DNA of 64,000 bases, taken from positions 1 to 64,000 of the forward strand of contig JASFBB010000180.1 in the NCBI GenBank assembly GCA_036172345.1, given 5' to 3'. This document shows positions 8,222-16,739 of this stretch, piece by piece. The position numbers were made by a program, and so were the translations under genes. How positions within the stretch are numbered: the stretch's first letter is position 1; every line of letters begins with the position of its first letter. The DNA is from NAK82 sp036172345 (GTDB lineage: Bacteria > Chloroflexota > Anaerolineae > 4572-78 > NAK82). A model generated the notes under the pieces. It was not told the DNA's origin. It was given only the letters and a program-made list of their open reading frames with translations, and made no database searches.

Positions 8222-9295
8222 TTAATCCAGACGAATGCGCGGATCGAGCACGGCATAGGAAAGATCCACCGCCAGGTTGGCCAATAGGTAAATCAGCGCA
8301 ATCACGACCACAAATCCTTGAACCACCCCATAGTCGCGCGCGGTGATCGAGTCATACATGATGCGCCCCACACCCGACAGGCCGAAGATCGTCTCGGTCA
8401 GCACCGCCCCGCTGAGCAGTGACCCCAGCGAGAGACCGATCACGGTGACCACGGGCAGCATCGCGTTGGACATCGCGTGGCGGAAGATCACCCAGATCTC
8501 GCGTAATCCCTTGGCACGCGCGGTGCGGATGTAATCCAGCCCCAGCACCTCTAACAAGCTGGAACGTGTCATTCGCGCGATGATGGACATGGGGATGGTG
8601 CCCAATGCGATCGCCGGCAAGATGAGGTGTTTGATCGCATCGCCCAACGCCGTCCAATTGCCCGTAATGAGTGCATTCAGGATCACCAGGTTGGAAATGA
8701 ATGACACGACACCATACAGCGCGTGCCCCGGCTCAAGACCCCATAGTAAAGTGAGGTTTTCAACGGTAATCCCCGACGAGAGGCGTCCCGAGGGAGGCAA
8801 CCAGAGGGGTGTGTCTTTGAGCAGCAGGGCGAAGACATAAGCCAGCATAAGCCCCAGCCAGAAGACGGGCATGGAAACGCCGATGTTGGCGCCGATCATC
8901 ACCGCTACATCCACCTTGCTGTTGGCCCAATAGGCCGCGATCATGCCGAGGAGGACCCCGAAGAAGCTGGCGAAGATCATCGCGGCAATGGTCAGCTCGA
9001 TCGTCTGCGGCAAGCGCTCCACAATCATCTCAGTGACCGCCTGCTTGGTACGGAAAGAAGTGCCGAAGTCGCCTTGCGCGATTTCTTTTAGGTAGACGGC
9101 AAACTGCACCGGGATGGGCTGATCGAGCCCCTTTTCCCGGATGAACTTTTCACACACGGCATCGGTGGCCTTTTCCCCCAGAATGGCGCGACACGGATCG
9201 CCCGGGATTACACGTGCCAGCGCGAATGTGATGAACAACACGCCGAAAATGACTGGCACCGCCATAAACAAGCGGCTGATAATGTATCGAGTCAC
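8222..9295 (-). CDS. dppB: Dipeptide/oligopeptide ABC permease, DppB type
   Basis: 357-residue permease (DppB/OppB). It opens with MTRYIISRLFMAVPVIFGV, then the VIPGDPCRAILGEKA periplasmic segment. Several membrane spans follow, and the EAA loop is IRTARAKGLREIWVIFRHAMSNA. It is somewhat longer than the usual 310-330 because of an enlarged extracytoplasmic loop (about 160-200, WLPPSGRLSSG...). It is the second gene after the fused solute-binding protein, separated by about 190 bases that contain two strong hairpins. Confidence 0.92.
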   Translation of the reverse strand: MTRYIISRLFMAVPVIFGVLFITFALARVIPGDPCRAILGEKATDAVCEKFIREKGLDQPIPVQFAVYLKEIAQGDFGTSFRTKQAVTEMIVERLPQTIELTIAAMIFASFFGVLLGMIAAYWANSKVDVAVMIGANIGVSMPVFWLGLMLAYVFALLLKDTPLWLPPSGRLSSGITVENLTLLWGLEPGHALYGVVSFISNLVILNALITGNWTALGDAIKHLILPAIALGTIPMSIIARMTRSSLLEVLGLDYIRTARAKGLREIWVIFRHAMSNAMLPVVTVIGLSLGSLLSGAVLTETIFGLSGVGRIMYDSITARDYGVVQGFVVVIALIYLLANLAVDLSYAVLDPRIRLD

Positions 9296-9341
9296 GAGTG
9301 ATCAACAGCTCCTGACTGCGCCCACTTGATCGTTACAAAAC

Positions 9342-9390
9342 CTTGCTCCCCTTCTATATTTCCACTTGGTGCATCGAGAAGGGGAGCAAG
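9342..9390. repeat. Hairpin (14-bp stem) between binding-protein gene and dppB
   Basis: CTTGCTCCCCTTCT (9342-9355) and AGAAGGGGAGCAAG (9377-9390) form a perfect stem with a 21-base loop. There is no T-tract, so it is more likely an RNA-stabilising or attenuating hairpin than a simple terminator. Such hairpins often lower permease expression relative to the binding protein. Confidence 0.75.
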
Positions 9391-9433
9391 CTGCAAAGGC
9401 ACAAATTCCGTCGCCACGGAAGCTCAGAACAGT

Positions 9434-9473
9434 GTTCGCTCCCGCCGATGAGGTTGTCTCAGCGGGAGCGAAC
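9434..9473. repeat. Second hairpin (12-bp stem) after the binding-protein gene
   Basis: GTTCGCTCCCGC (9434-9445) and GCGGGAGCGAAC (9462-9473) pair perfectly around a 16-base loop, 15 bases past the stop of the fused binding protein. With the hairpin at 9342-9390 it makes a double stem-loop 3' of that gene. Confidence 0.75.
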
Positions 9474-9488
9474 CAATGGGAAACATCG

Positions 9489-12182
9489 TTACTCGGTCGC
9501 CGGGGGCGCGTTCTTGAACGCACCGAAGAGCGCCTGGAAGTAAGTGAATGCACCGGTGTTGCCGGTATGCAGCGGGCTGCTCGCATCCCACCATGCATTG
9601 AACGAGGTGATCACATCTTTGGCATCCAGGGTCGAGCCGTCGTGGAACTTGACCCCCTGGCGCAGCTTGAACGTCCACTCGGTCAGGTCCTTGTTCACCT
9701 CATACGACTCGGCCAGGCCGGGTTTGACCGCCATGCCACCCACTTCATAGGCCATCAGCGACTCGAGCATCTGCTCACAGGCGCGCAGCGACTCGCCGTC
9801 GGTCTCGTCGTTGCAGTAGAGGCTGATCGGCTCGGCGTTCTGCATCCACACCAACGTGTCCTTGCCGGGGATCTCCATCACGGCGAAGTACTCGATGCCC
9901 AGCGGGCTGGCATGGGCCCCCTTGACGGATGTCTTGAACGCTGTCGCGGAGCCGCCGTGCGCCACCGGGATCATCGGCACATGCAGCCGCAGCAGCTCGT
10001 TGGCCTTGGCATACAGCTGGATGCGCTCCTTCATGTCGCTTATCTGAGCAGCTTGCTTCAAAACCTCGTGAATGTCGGGGAAGCCAGGCCCGAACTGCTT
10101 GGATGCACCGGCGCCGAAGTGGTAATCCAGGAAGTTGGTGGGATCCGGATAGTCACCGTTCCAACCGAGCAGGTGCAACCCCTTGAGCTGACCGCTATCC
10201 GCTGCGTCCAGGAAGGCGCCCGATTCCATCACCACGATCGTGGCGGTGATGTTCAGGTTCTCCTTCAGCTGCGCCTGGATGTCTTGAGCGACGACCTTCG
10301 GCTCGGGCAGGTAGGAGCGCACCACGTCGCGCAGTGCGATCTCGGTCTCGAAGCCGTTAGGGTAGCCGGCTTCAGCCAACAGCTTCTTTGCCTCGGTGGG
10401 ATTGAACTCGTACCACTTGGGCCCCTCGCAGCCACCCGGCATGGAGCACGGCATGAAGTAGTCCGCTACCTCGGAGCCGACCGCCGGATAGAAGTTCTCG
10501 ACGATGCGCTTGCGGTCGATGCCCATGGCGATCGCCTGGCGCACCTTTTCGTTGTCGAAGGGCGGGTAGGCGGTGTTGAAGCCGATGTAGAAGATGTTGA
10601 AGCCCTCACGCGGATAGATCTTCAGGTTGGGATCCGCTTCGATGGTCTTGAAATCCTCCGGTCCGGGGTTGTCGATGCCATCTACCGTGCCTGCCTGGAG
10701 CTCCAGCGTGCGCTGCGCCGACTCGGTGCTCCAGCGGAAGATCAGGTTGGGGGTCTTGGCCTTCTCGCCCCAGTAGTCCTCGAAGCGCTTGAAGGTGATG
10801 TTCTCACCGCGTTTCCATTCGACGATCTGATAGGGTCCAGTGCCGATGGGTTTCTCTAGCAGCTTGCCGCTGCCCTTCTCCGCTTCCATCTGCTCCGAGG
10901 GATGGATGCTGAAGGCGCTGAAGGCGATCTTGGCCAGGAAGGCGACGTCTGGATAGCACAGCATGAACTTGACCGTCAGGTCATCCACCGCCTCGATGGA
11001 CTTGAACTCACCACCGTAGGCGCATGGATCCTCTTCTGCCGCCTTGGCCGCTTCGGTCGCTGCCGGTTTGGCTTCCTCCTCGCCGAACCACTTCTGGTAG
11101 ATCTTGTCGTACTCGCCCGACTCCTTGACCGCCTTCAGTCCGGCGTTGATAGCGGCCAGGACCTCGGGTTTTTTCTTGTTCACGGCGATGCCATAGTACT
11201 CCTCGGTGAAGGGCTCGCCCACCACCTGGACCTTCATCTCCGGATTTGCCTTGATGATGTCCAGCGAAGTGGGACCATCGGCGATGACGCCATCCACGTC
11301 GCCGTTGGCGAGCGCCTGGAAGGCCAGGGTGACCTCGTCGTAGCGCACGATCTCCGCTTTGGTGTTCTCTGTGGCCCAGATGTCGCCGGTGGTGCCCAGC
11401 TGCACGCCGATCTTCTTGCCCGCGAGGTCGGCCGGGGTCTTATACGGGCTGCCGATCTTCACCGAGAGCACCTGTCCGGCGTTGAAGTAGGGGTCGCTGA
11501 AATCCACCGTCTTCTTGCGCTCTTCAGTGATGGTCGCGGCCGACATCACAGCGTCGAACTCGCCACTGGCCAACGCGACGAAGATGCCATCCCAACGCGT
11601 GTTGACCCATTCCACCTCAAAGCCAGCCGCCTTGGCGATCGCCGCCATCAGGTCCGGGTCGAAGCCTACAATTTTGCCGCTTTCATCCACGGACTCAAAG
11701 GGAGGATATTCGGCGTTGGTGCCCACTTTGATTTTGGTGACTTTGGCTGGCGCCTCCGTAGCAGCGGGGGCTTCGGTCGCAGCCGTTGCTTTGTAAGTCG
11801 CTGCCAGGTACTCGATGAGCACCTTCTGCTCTTCCGCTGTCAGCTGTGCCCCTTTGGACACCATGCGCTCGACGGTGGTCTTCCACTCATCCGCCGTCTT
11901 CTTCGCCGCCTCGACGCGCTTCAAGTCGTGGCACTTGGTGCAGCGCTCTTGCAAAAGGGTGGCACCGTCCAGCGCCACCGGTGCCTCGGTAGCTGCCTCG
12001 GTCGCCTTGGGTGCTTCAGTGGGTGCTTCAGTGGCCGCCTCGGTCGCCTTGGGTGCTTCGGTCTCAGTTGCCTTGGGTGCAACAGGTGTTACCGTGAACG
12101 ACTCCGGCTGCCGACACTGCACTGCCACCAAGCTGACGGCCAGCAGCAATGCCAAAAGTAGCACAATGTTGCCTTTCTTCAT
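9489..12182 (-). CDS. Fused solute-binding protein: CxxCH segment + SBP_bac_3 + permuted SBP_bac_5
   Basis: 897-residue exported protein. A signal peptide (1-22) ends at Cys23; the lipobox AVQC is poor because Gln precedes Cys. An Ala/Thr/Glu/Pro linker (30-70) follows. Residues 72-131 form a small cytochrome-c-like segment with a haem motif CTKCH (81-85). Residues 150-368 are a polar amino-acid binding domain (SBP_bac_3). A second linker comes next. Residues about 388-770 match the middle and C-terminal part of a peptide-binding protein (SBP_bac_5; PIGTGPYQIVEWKRGE, LLGWNGDYPDP). The last 120 residues (773-891) match the N-terminal part of the same family (GLAESYEVN, FKLRQGVKFHDGSTLDAKDV). 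The peptide-binding domain is therefore circularly permuted. The start at 12182 has a GGAGGAG site; the upstream in-frame start (12290) is less likely. An assembly artefact or tandem-duplication derivative cannot be excluded. Confidence 0.85.
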   Translation of the reverse strand: MKKGNIVLLLALLLAVSLVAVQCRQPESFTVTPVAPKATETEAPKATEAATEAPTEAPKATEAATEAPVALDGATLLQERCTKCHDLKRVEAAKKTADEWKTTVERMVSKGAQLTAEEQKVLIEYLAATYKATAATEAPAATEAPAKVTKIKVGTNAEYPPFESVDESGKIVGFDPDLMAAIAKAAGFEVEWVNTRWDGIFVALASGEFDAVMSAATITEERKKTVDFSDPYFNAGQVLSVKIGSPYKTPADLAGKKIGVQLGTTGDIWATENTKAEIVRYDEVTLAFQALANGDVDGVIADGPTSLDIIKANPEMKVQVVGEPFTEEYYGIAVNKKKPEVLAAINAGLKAVKESGEYDKIYQKWFGEEEAKPAATEAAKAAEEDPCAYGGEFKSIEAVDDLTVKFMLCYPDVAFLAKIAFSAFSIHPSEQMEAEKGSGKLLEKPIGTGPYQIVEWKRGENITFKRFEDYWGEKAKTPNLIFRWSTESAQRTLELQAGTVDGIDNPGPEDFKTIEADPNLKIYPREGFNIFYIGFNTAYPPFDNEKVRQAIAMGIDRKRIVENFYPAVGSEVADYFMPCSMPGGCEGPKWYEFNPTEAKKLLAEAGYPNGFETEIALRDVVRSYLPEPKVVAQDIQAQLKENLNITATIVVMESGAFLDAADSGQLKGLHLLGWNGDYPDPTNFLDYHFGAGASKQFGPGFPDIHEVLKQAAQISDMKERIQLYAKANELLRLHVPMIPVAHGGSATAFKTSVKGAHASPLGIEYFAVMEIPGKDTLVWMQNAEPISLYCNDETDGESLRACEQMLESLMAYEVGGMAVKPGLAESYEVNKDLTEWTFKLRQGVKFHDGSTLDAKDVITSFNAWWDASSPLHTGNTGAFTYFQALFGAFKNAPPATE

Positions 12183-12312
12183 AAGTCTCCTCCTTGAAGA
12201 CAGTTTTGGGTTGTCAGAAACTGACACTCCACATCCGTCATGTACTCCATCGCATTCCGTCAGGTGCAGTGTATCACCCCCTTTCCTCAATGCCGATGCC
12301 GAACCACTGTCA

Positions 12313-13032
12313 TCAGTGGCGCGTTTCGCCGAGATAAACCGCCCTTACCTCAGGGTTCTCACGCAATTCCTGCGCGGAACCTTGTAACACCACGCGTCCT
12401 GTCTCCAAGACGTAGCCACGCTGGGCAATCTGCAGCGCCATGTTGACGTTCTGCTCCACCAATAGAATAGTGGTGCCTTGTTGGTTGATCTCGCGGATGA
12501 TTGCGAAGATTTCTTGTACAAGGATCGGCGCCAAACCCATCGAAGGTTCATCGAGCAACAGCACCCGTGGGCGCGCCATCAATGCGCGGGCGATGGCCAG
12601 CATCTGTTGTTCCCCGCCGGATAGCGTGCCACCTACCTGGCGCGCGCGTTCTTTCAGGCGTGGAAATATGGCGAAGACGCGCTCCAAATCCTGCACGATT
12701 CCGTTGCGGTCCGAGCGCGCATACGCGCCCATCTCCAGGTTTTCCATCACCGTCAATCGAGAAAAGATCCTCCGTCCTTCTGGCGCCTGGGAGATGCCCT
12801 TTGCCACGATTTCGTGGGGTTTGAGCGCGTTCAGCGGCTCGCCGTCCAGCCTGATTTCGCCGTGACGCGGCTTGAGGATGCCACAGATGGTGTTCAGCGT
12901 CGTGCTCTTACCGGCGCCGTTCGCTCCCACCAAGGTGACAATTTCGCCCTTGTCCACCGAAATGGAAATACCCTTGAGCGCATGAATGCTGCCGTAGTAG
13001 GTGTGGATGTTATCAACTTCAAGCAATGCCAT
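12313..13032 (-). CDS. livF: Branched-chain amino-acid ABC ATPase LivF
   Basis: 239-residue ABC ATPase. It has Walker A GANGAGKST, the LivF-typical QAPEGRRIFSRLTVMENLEMGAY segment, signature LSGGEQQML, Walker B VLLLDEPSMGLAP and the switch His region replaced by VEQNV, as is normal for LivF. It pairs with LivG to drive the LivHM channel. I prefer the ATG at 13032 over those at 13038 and 13047 because GGGGGAG lies six bases before it. It overlaps the end of livG by 14 bp. Confidence 0.93.
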   Translation of the reverse strand: MALLEVDNIHTYYGSIHALKGISISVDKGEIVTLVGANGAGKSTTLNTICGILKPRHGEIRLDGEPLNALKPHEIVAKGISQAPEGRRIFSRLTVMENLEMGAYARSDRNGIVQDLERVFAIFPRLKERARQVGGTLSGGEQQMLAIARALMARPRVLLLDEPSMGLAPILVQEIFAIIREINQQGTTILLVEQNVNMALQIAQRGYVLETGRVVLQGSAQELRENPEVRAVYLGETRH

Positions 13033-13801
13033 GGCCATCTCCCCCACGGCCCAGATAAGCCTCGATCACAGCCGGATTGCGCTGGATTTCTGCCGGTGTG
13101 CCCTCCGCGATCTTTTCGCCATAGTCCAACACAGTGACACGATCCGAGATGCCCATCACCACGCGCATATCGTGCTCGATTAATAATACGGTCAAACCGA
13201 GCTCATCGCGCAATCTGCTGATAAAAGCCATCATCTCCTCAGTCTCGGCCGGGTTCATGCCAGCCGTCGGCTCGTCGAGGAGCAGCAGCTGTGGATCGCT
13301 CGCCAAAGCGCGGGCAACCTCCAAGCGTCGCTGATCGCCATAGGGCAGATTCTTGGCCAGAACATCCCCTTTGCCGCGCAGACCCACAAACCGCAGCAGT
13401 TCCTTGCCGCGTTCGACAGCAAGACGCTCTTCGCGCACTGTGGCGGGATCGCGCGCGATGGCGCCAAATAATCCCGACTTCAGGCGGGTGTGCATGCCCA
13501 CCAGGATGTTCTCCAGCGCGGTCATCTCCTTGAAGAGGCGGATGTTCTGATACGTGCGCGCAATGCCCCGCGCGGTGATAAGGTCGGGAGACAACCCGAC
13601 CAGATCGCCGCCGTCAAACACGATCTGCCCTTCCTCTGGCTTATAGAAACCGGTAACGCAATTGAAAAAGGTGGTCTTGCCCGCGCCGTTGGGCCCGATA
13701 ATGCTGGCGATCATCCCCCTTTCCAACACAAAGTCGACCTTGTTGACCGCCACCAGGCCGCCGAAGCGTTTGGTGACCTTCTTCGCTTCCAGAAGTGCCA
13801 T
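13019..13801 (-). CDS. livG: Branched-chain amino-acid ABC ATPase LivG
   Basis: 260-residue ABC ATPase. It has the LivG features RFGGLVAVNKVDF, Walker A GPNGAGKTT, GIARTYQNIRLFKEMTALENILVGMH, and Walker B LLLLDEPTAGMNPAE. It ends in the BCA_ABC_TP_C tail (AEGTPAEIQRNPAVIEAYLG). The chosen ATG at 13801 has AGGAGGT upstream; the longer in-frame extension to 13873 overlaps livM and is not needed. Its ABC signature appears as LPYGDQRRLEVARAL, the LivG variant. Confidence 0.93.
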   Translation of the reverse strand: MALLEAKKVTKRFGGLVAVNKVDFVLERGMIASIIGPNGAGKTTFFNCVTGFYKPEEGQIVFDGGDLVGLSPDLITARGIARTYQNIRLFKEMTALENILVGMHTRLKSGLFGAIARDPATVREERLAVERGKELLRFVGLRGKGDVLAKNLPYGDQRRLEVARALASDPQLLLLDEPTAGMNPAETEEMMAFISRLRDELGLTVLLIEHDMRVVMGISDRVTVLDYGEKIAEGTPAEIQRNPAVIEAYLGRGGDGHGIA

Positions 13802-13823
13802 AGCACCTCCTGTACCACTGTTG

Positions 13824-15497
13824 TCAGCCGACGGTATCATACGCAGTGACCCCTTCTGGCTCTTCCTCTTCACGGAGTTCGAGGCGACGACGTGCTGAAG
13901 GGAGCAATCCTGCCGGTCGCACCAGCATCATAATCACCAGACCTGCGCCATAGGCCAGGATACGGTATTCGTCCACCTCGCGCAGCACTTCAGGCAGACC
14001 GATGAGGAAAAAGGCGCCGGTGATCACCCCTGGGATGCTGCCAATGCCGCCGATGATGATCAGACACAATACGTTGATCGAGACAAAGAGGGTGAAATCC
14101 ATGGGGAAGATGGCGCCTTGGCGGGCAGCGAAAATTGCACCTCCCACGCCGGCAAACGAGGCGCCGATGGCGAATGCCATCAACTTAGCGGCCACAAGGT
14201 TGATGCCCATCGCCTGTGCCACGTCCTCGTCCTCACGCACAGCGATCCACGCTCGTCCGATGCGCGAGTCGTTGAGGCGCAGCGAGATGAAGACCACCAC
14301 CAGACACGCGGCCAGGATCAAGTAATAGAGGTAACGCGGATCGCTCAGCTGGATGCCGAAGAAAGGGGGCGGCGGGGTCTCCATAATGCCCTGTGGCCCA
14401 CCGATGTAGGGCTTTAACACGTCCGAGAGTGCCAAAATGCGGATGATCTCCCCGAACCCCAATGTGACGATAGCGAGATAGTCACCGCGCAGACGCAAGA
14501 CAGGGATGCCGAGCAAGATACCGGAGAGCGCAGCGAACATCAGGGCAATCGGCAGTGCCACCCAGAATGGCAACCCCAAGTGGAGCGAAGAGGCCGGCGA
14601 GCTGAAGAGTGCCAGCGTGTAGGCACCGATGGCGTAGAAAGCAACATAGCCCAGATCCAACAGCCCGGCCATGCCCACCACGATGTTCAAGCCAAGGCCC
14701 ATCAACGTGAATAACCCGATGGTGGTCAACGTCTGCGACCAGAACAACCCCACCACAAAGGGCAGCGCCGCCAAGACGCTAACAATGAGCGCGATCGAGA
14801 CATAACGCCAGACACCCCCACTCCTCCGTCGAACCACGGCCGCATCCGGACGCGGGCGCGCCCGCAACAGGTAGGTCACCAAGCCCACCAGGATGAACAA
14901 ACCGATTCCGGCCGGTAACGGAAGCACCTTGCCTGCTTTCACGCCCAGGAGTTTCATGATGAGGCGCGAGACATCCAGGCCGATGATCGCCTCCCAGAAT
15001 ATCCCGATCAGGATGACCGCCATAAGGCCTTCGAGGAGGGCACGCCGTAGTTGTTGCGGCAATAACCCGAAGAGAACAGCCAGGATTGCCATTACAGCTG
15101 ACATTCCAATCAGCACCAAGGCAGCGCTAGACAGCGGCAGTCCCAAGGACAGCGCGGCGACCATCTCCGGCGTGGCATTGACCAGCACATCGCGCAATGC
15201 CACTTGGCTGACCACAAGCAACAAAACAGCCAACATAATGCCAGTGATCAGGCCGGCGATCCCGGCGGCCAGCGCCTTATGTCCTAGTTGTGGGGAGCTC
15301 TTGGCCACTTGGCGCGCCGCCAATGCACCGGCCGCCAAGCCGAAGGCCAGCAAGATCACCATCGAGAGCGTAAGGTCGCCGACCAGGTAGCGTTTGGCGA
15401 AGGTCTGCACCATACCGATCAGCACGATGAAAACAGCGACCACGCCGAGGATGAGGCCGTTGCGTACTCCAGCACGGATGACGGATAACGGATTCAC
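13824..15497 (-). CDS. livM: Branched-chain amino-acid ABC permease LivM, long form
   Basis: 557-residue LivM-type permease. The canonical core (GLFTLMGLGLNIVVGMAGLLDLGYVAFYAIGAY, about residue 260 onward; RAWIAVREDEDVAQAMGIN) is preceded by some 240 residues of additional hydrophobic segments, so it is longer than the usual 300-420. The likely start is GTG at 15497 with GGAGGA about nine bases upstream; an ATG at 15539 overlaps livH and lacks a site. It forms the channel with LivH (stop 15511). Confidence 0.9.
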   Translation of the reverse strand: MNPLSVIRAGVRNGLILGVVAVFIVLIGMVQTFAKRYLVGDLTLSMVILLAFGLAAGALAARQVAKSSPQLGHKALAAGIAGLITGIMLAVLLLVVSQVALRDVLVNATPEMVAALSLGLPLSSAALVLIGMSAVMAILAVLFGLLPQQLRRALLEGLMAVILIGIFWEAIIGLDVSRLIMKLLGVKAGKVLPLPAGIGLFILVGLVTYLLRARPRPDAAVVRRRSGGVWRYVSIALIVSVLAALPFVVGLFWSQTLTTIGLFTLMGLGLNIVVGMAGLLDLGYVAFYAIGAYTLALFSSPASSLHLGLPFWVALPIALMFAALSGILLGIPVLRLRGDYLAIVTLGFGEIIRILALSDVLKPYIGGPQGIMETPPPPFFGIQLSDPRYLYYLILAACLVVVFISLRLNDSRIGRAWIAVREDEDVAQAMGINLVAAKLMAFAIGASFAGVGGAIFAARQGAIFPMDFTLFVSINVLCLIIIGGIGSIPGVITGAFFLIGLPEVLREVDEYRILAYGAGLVIMMLVRPAGLLPSARRRLELREEEEPEGVTAYDTVG

Positions 15498-15510
15498 GCG
15501 CGCAATCCTC

Positions 15511-16593
15511 CTAGGCCTTCTTGCCGGACAGCACTTCACCCAAGATGCCGGAAGGTCGGAAGATCAGCACGATCACCAGCAGGCCGAACGAAATCACGTC
15601 TTTGAGCTGCGTGCTGATGTCCAAGGCGGTGGGAGCGATCGCTTCCACGAAGCCGAGGAACAGTCCCCCCATCATGGCGCCGGGAATATTGCCGATGCCG
15701 CCCAACACGGCCGCCGTGAACGCTTTGATGCCCGGAATGAAACCCACCGTGTGGATCACCTGCTTATACCACAACCCCCACATCACGCCCGCGGCGCCGG
15801 CGAGTGCCGATCCGATGGCGAAGGTGATCATGATCACCCAGTCCACGTCAATGCCCATCAAGGCGGCGGTCTCTTTGTCCTCTGCCACCGCACGCATGGC
15901 CTTGCCGATCTTGGTCTTGCGCACCAACAGATAAAGTGCCACCATCAGGATAACAGTGATGATGATAATGAGAACGCTCATATGTTGAATGCGCAGCTCC
16001 CGTTCACCCACACTGACCGCCCATGAGCCGGAGAGCACCGCGACAGTGGGATAGACCTTCGTACGAATGCCAAACAGCAGCCGCACGGCTTGCTGTAAGA
16101 AGAAAGAAGCGCCGATAGCGCAGATCAGGGGCACCAGGCGCGGCGCGCGGCGCAACGGCCGATAGGCGATGCGCTCCAACAAAATGCCCACGACCGGGGG
16201 TATCCCCATACCGACGATGAAGGTGATCAACAAGGCCGGTAAGGGGTTGGAGGCCAGGAAACCGGACTGATGAAAGCCGTTCAGCACGAAGTAACCTGCC
16301 ATCGCCCCGATCATGAAGATTTCACCATGGGCAAAGTTGATCATCAGCAGGATGCCGTAGACCATCGTGTATCCCAGCGCGACCAGGGCATACATCGAAC
16401 CTTGCACCAGGCCGTTGAGGGTTTGCATCAGCCATACGTCGGGACCGTATAATCCTTGTGCTGCCGTACCCGCGATGCGCCACACCACCAGCGCGGTCAC
16501 TCCTAATCCCACCACCCAAAGCGCAATGCGGTTGAGCGAGACCCTCACCGCTGGTGCCCGGCTGACTCGTGCCCCCCGAGAGACTACTGCCAT
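15511..16593 (-). CDS. livH: Branched-chain amino-acid ABC permease LivH
   Basis: 360-residue LivH permease. It contains the conserved NGLVQGSMYALVALGYTMVYGILLMINFAHGEIFM region (about 65-100), the segment KIGKAMRAVAEDKETAALMGID and the ending EVLSGKKA. The ATG at 16593 is chosen because GGAG lies eight bases upstream; the first in-frame codon at 16608 is TTG. It follows the livK-like gene after a 146-base spacer carrying a hairpin. Confidence 0.93.
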   Translation of the reverse strand: MAVVSRGARVSRAPAVRVSLNRIALWVVGLGVTALVVWRIAGTAAQGLYGPDVWLMQTLNGLVQGSMYALVALGYTMVYGILLMINFAHGEIFMIGAMAGYFVLNGFHQSGFLASNPLPALLITFIVGMGIPPVVGILLERIAYRPLRRAPRLVPLICAIGASFFLQQAVRLLFGIRTKVYPTVAVLSGSWAVSVGERELRIQHMSVLIIIITVILMVALYLLVRKTKIGKAMRAVAEDKETAALMGIDVDWVIMITFAIGSALAGAAGVMWGLWYKQVIHTVGFIPGIKAFTAAVLGGIGNIPGAMMGGLFLGFVEAIAPTALDISTQLKDVISFGLLVIVLIFRPSGILGEVLSGKKA

Positions 16594-16639
16594 ACGAACA
16601 CGCTCCAAATATCCCTGAAGGATCGGATTAAGACATTCC

Positions 16640-16670
16640 GATAGGGGCGACGCATCCAGCCGCCCCTATC
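16640..16670. repeat. REP-like hairpin between livK-like gene and livH
   Basis: GATAGGGGCG (16640-16649) and CGCCCCTATC (16661-16670) make a perfect 10-bp stem with an 11-base loop. The core resembles the element after parB (3294-3321). Its position after a binding-protein gene suggests a role in uneven expression of livK over livHMGF. Confidence 0.7.
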
Positions 16671-16739
16671 CCATCCGAGTTCTATCGTGAAGCAAGATGA
16701 GGAGAAACCCCCATCGTCCTACTTTGTGAGTATCACCCG

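Noticed and set aside
9160..9500. Rho-independent terminator after the fused binding-protein gene
   Set aside because: The two strong hairpins lack T-tracts on either strand, so I call them hairpins, not terminators.
9366..10859. 497-codon open frame on the plus strand
   Set aside because: It is antisense to the fused binding protein, has no protein-like motifs, and is a shadow of GC-rich codon use.
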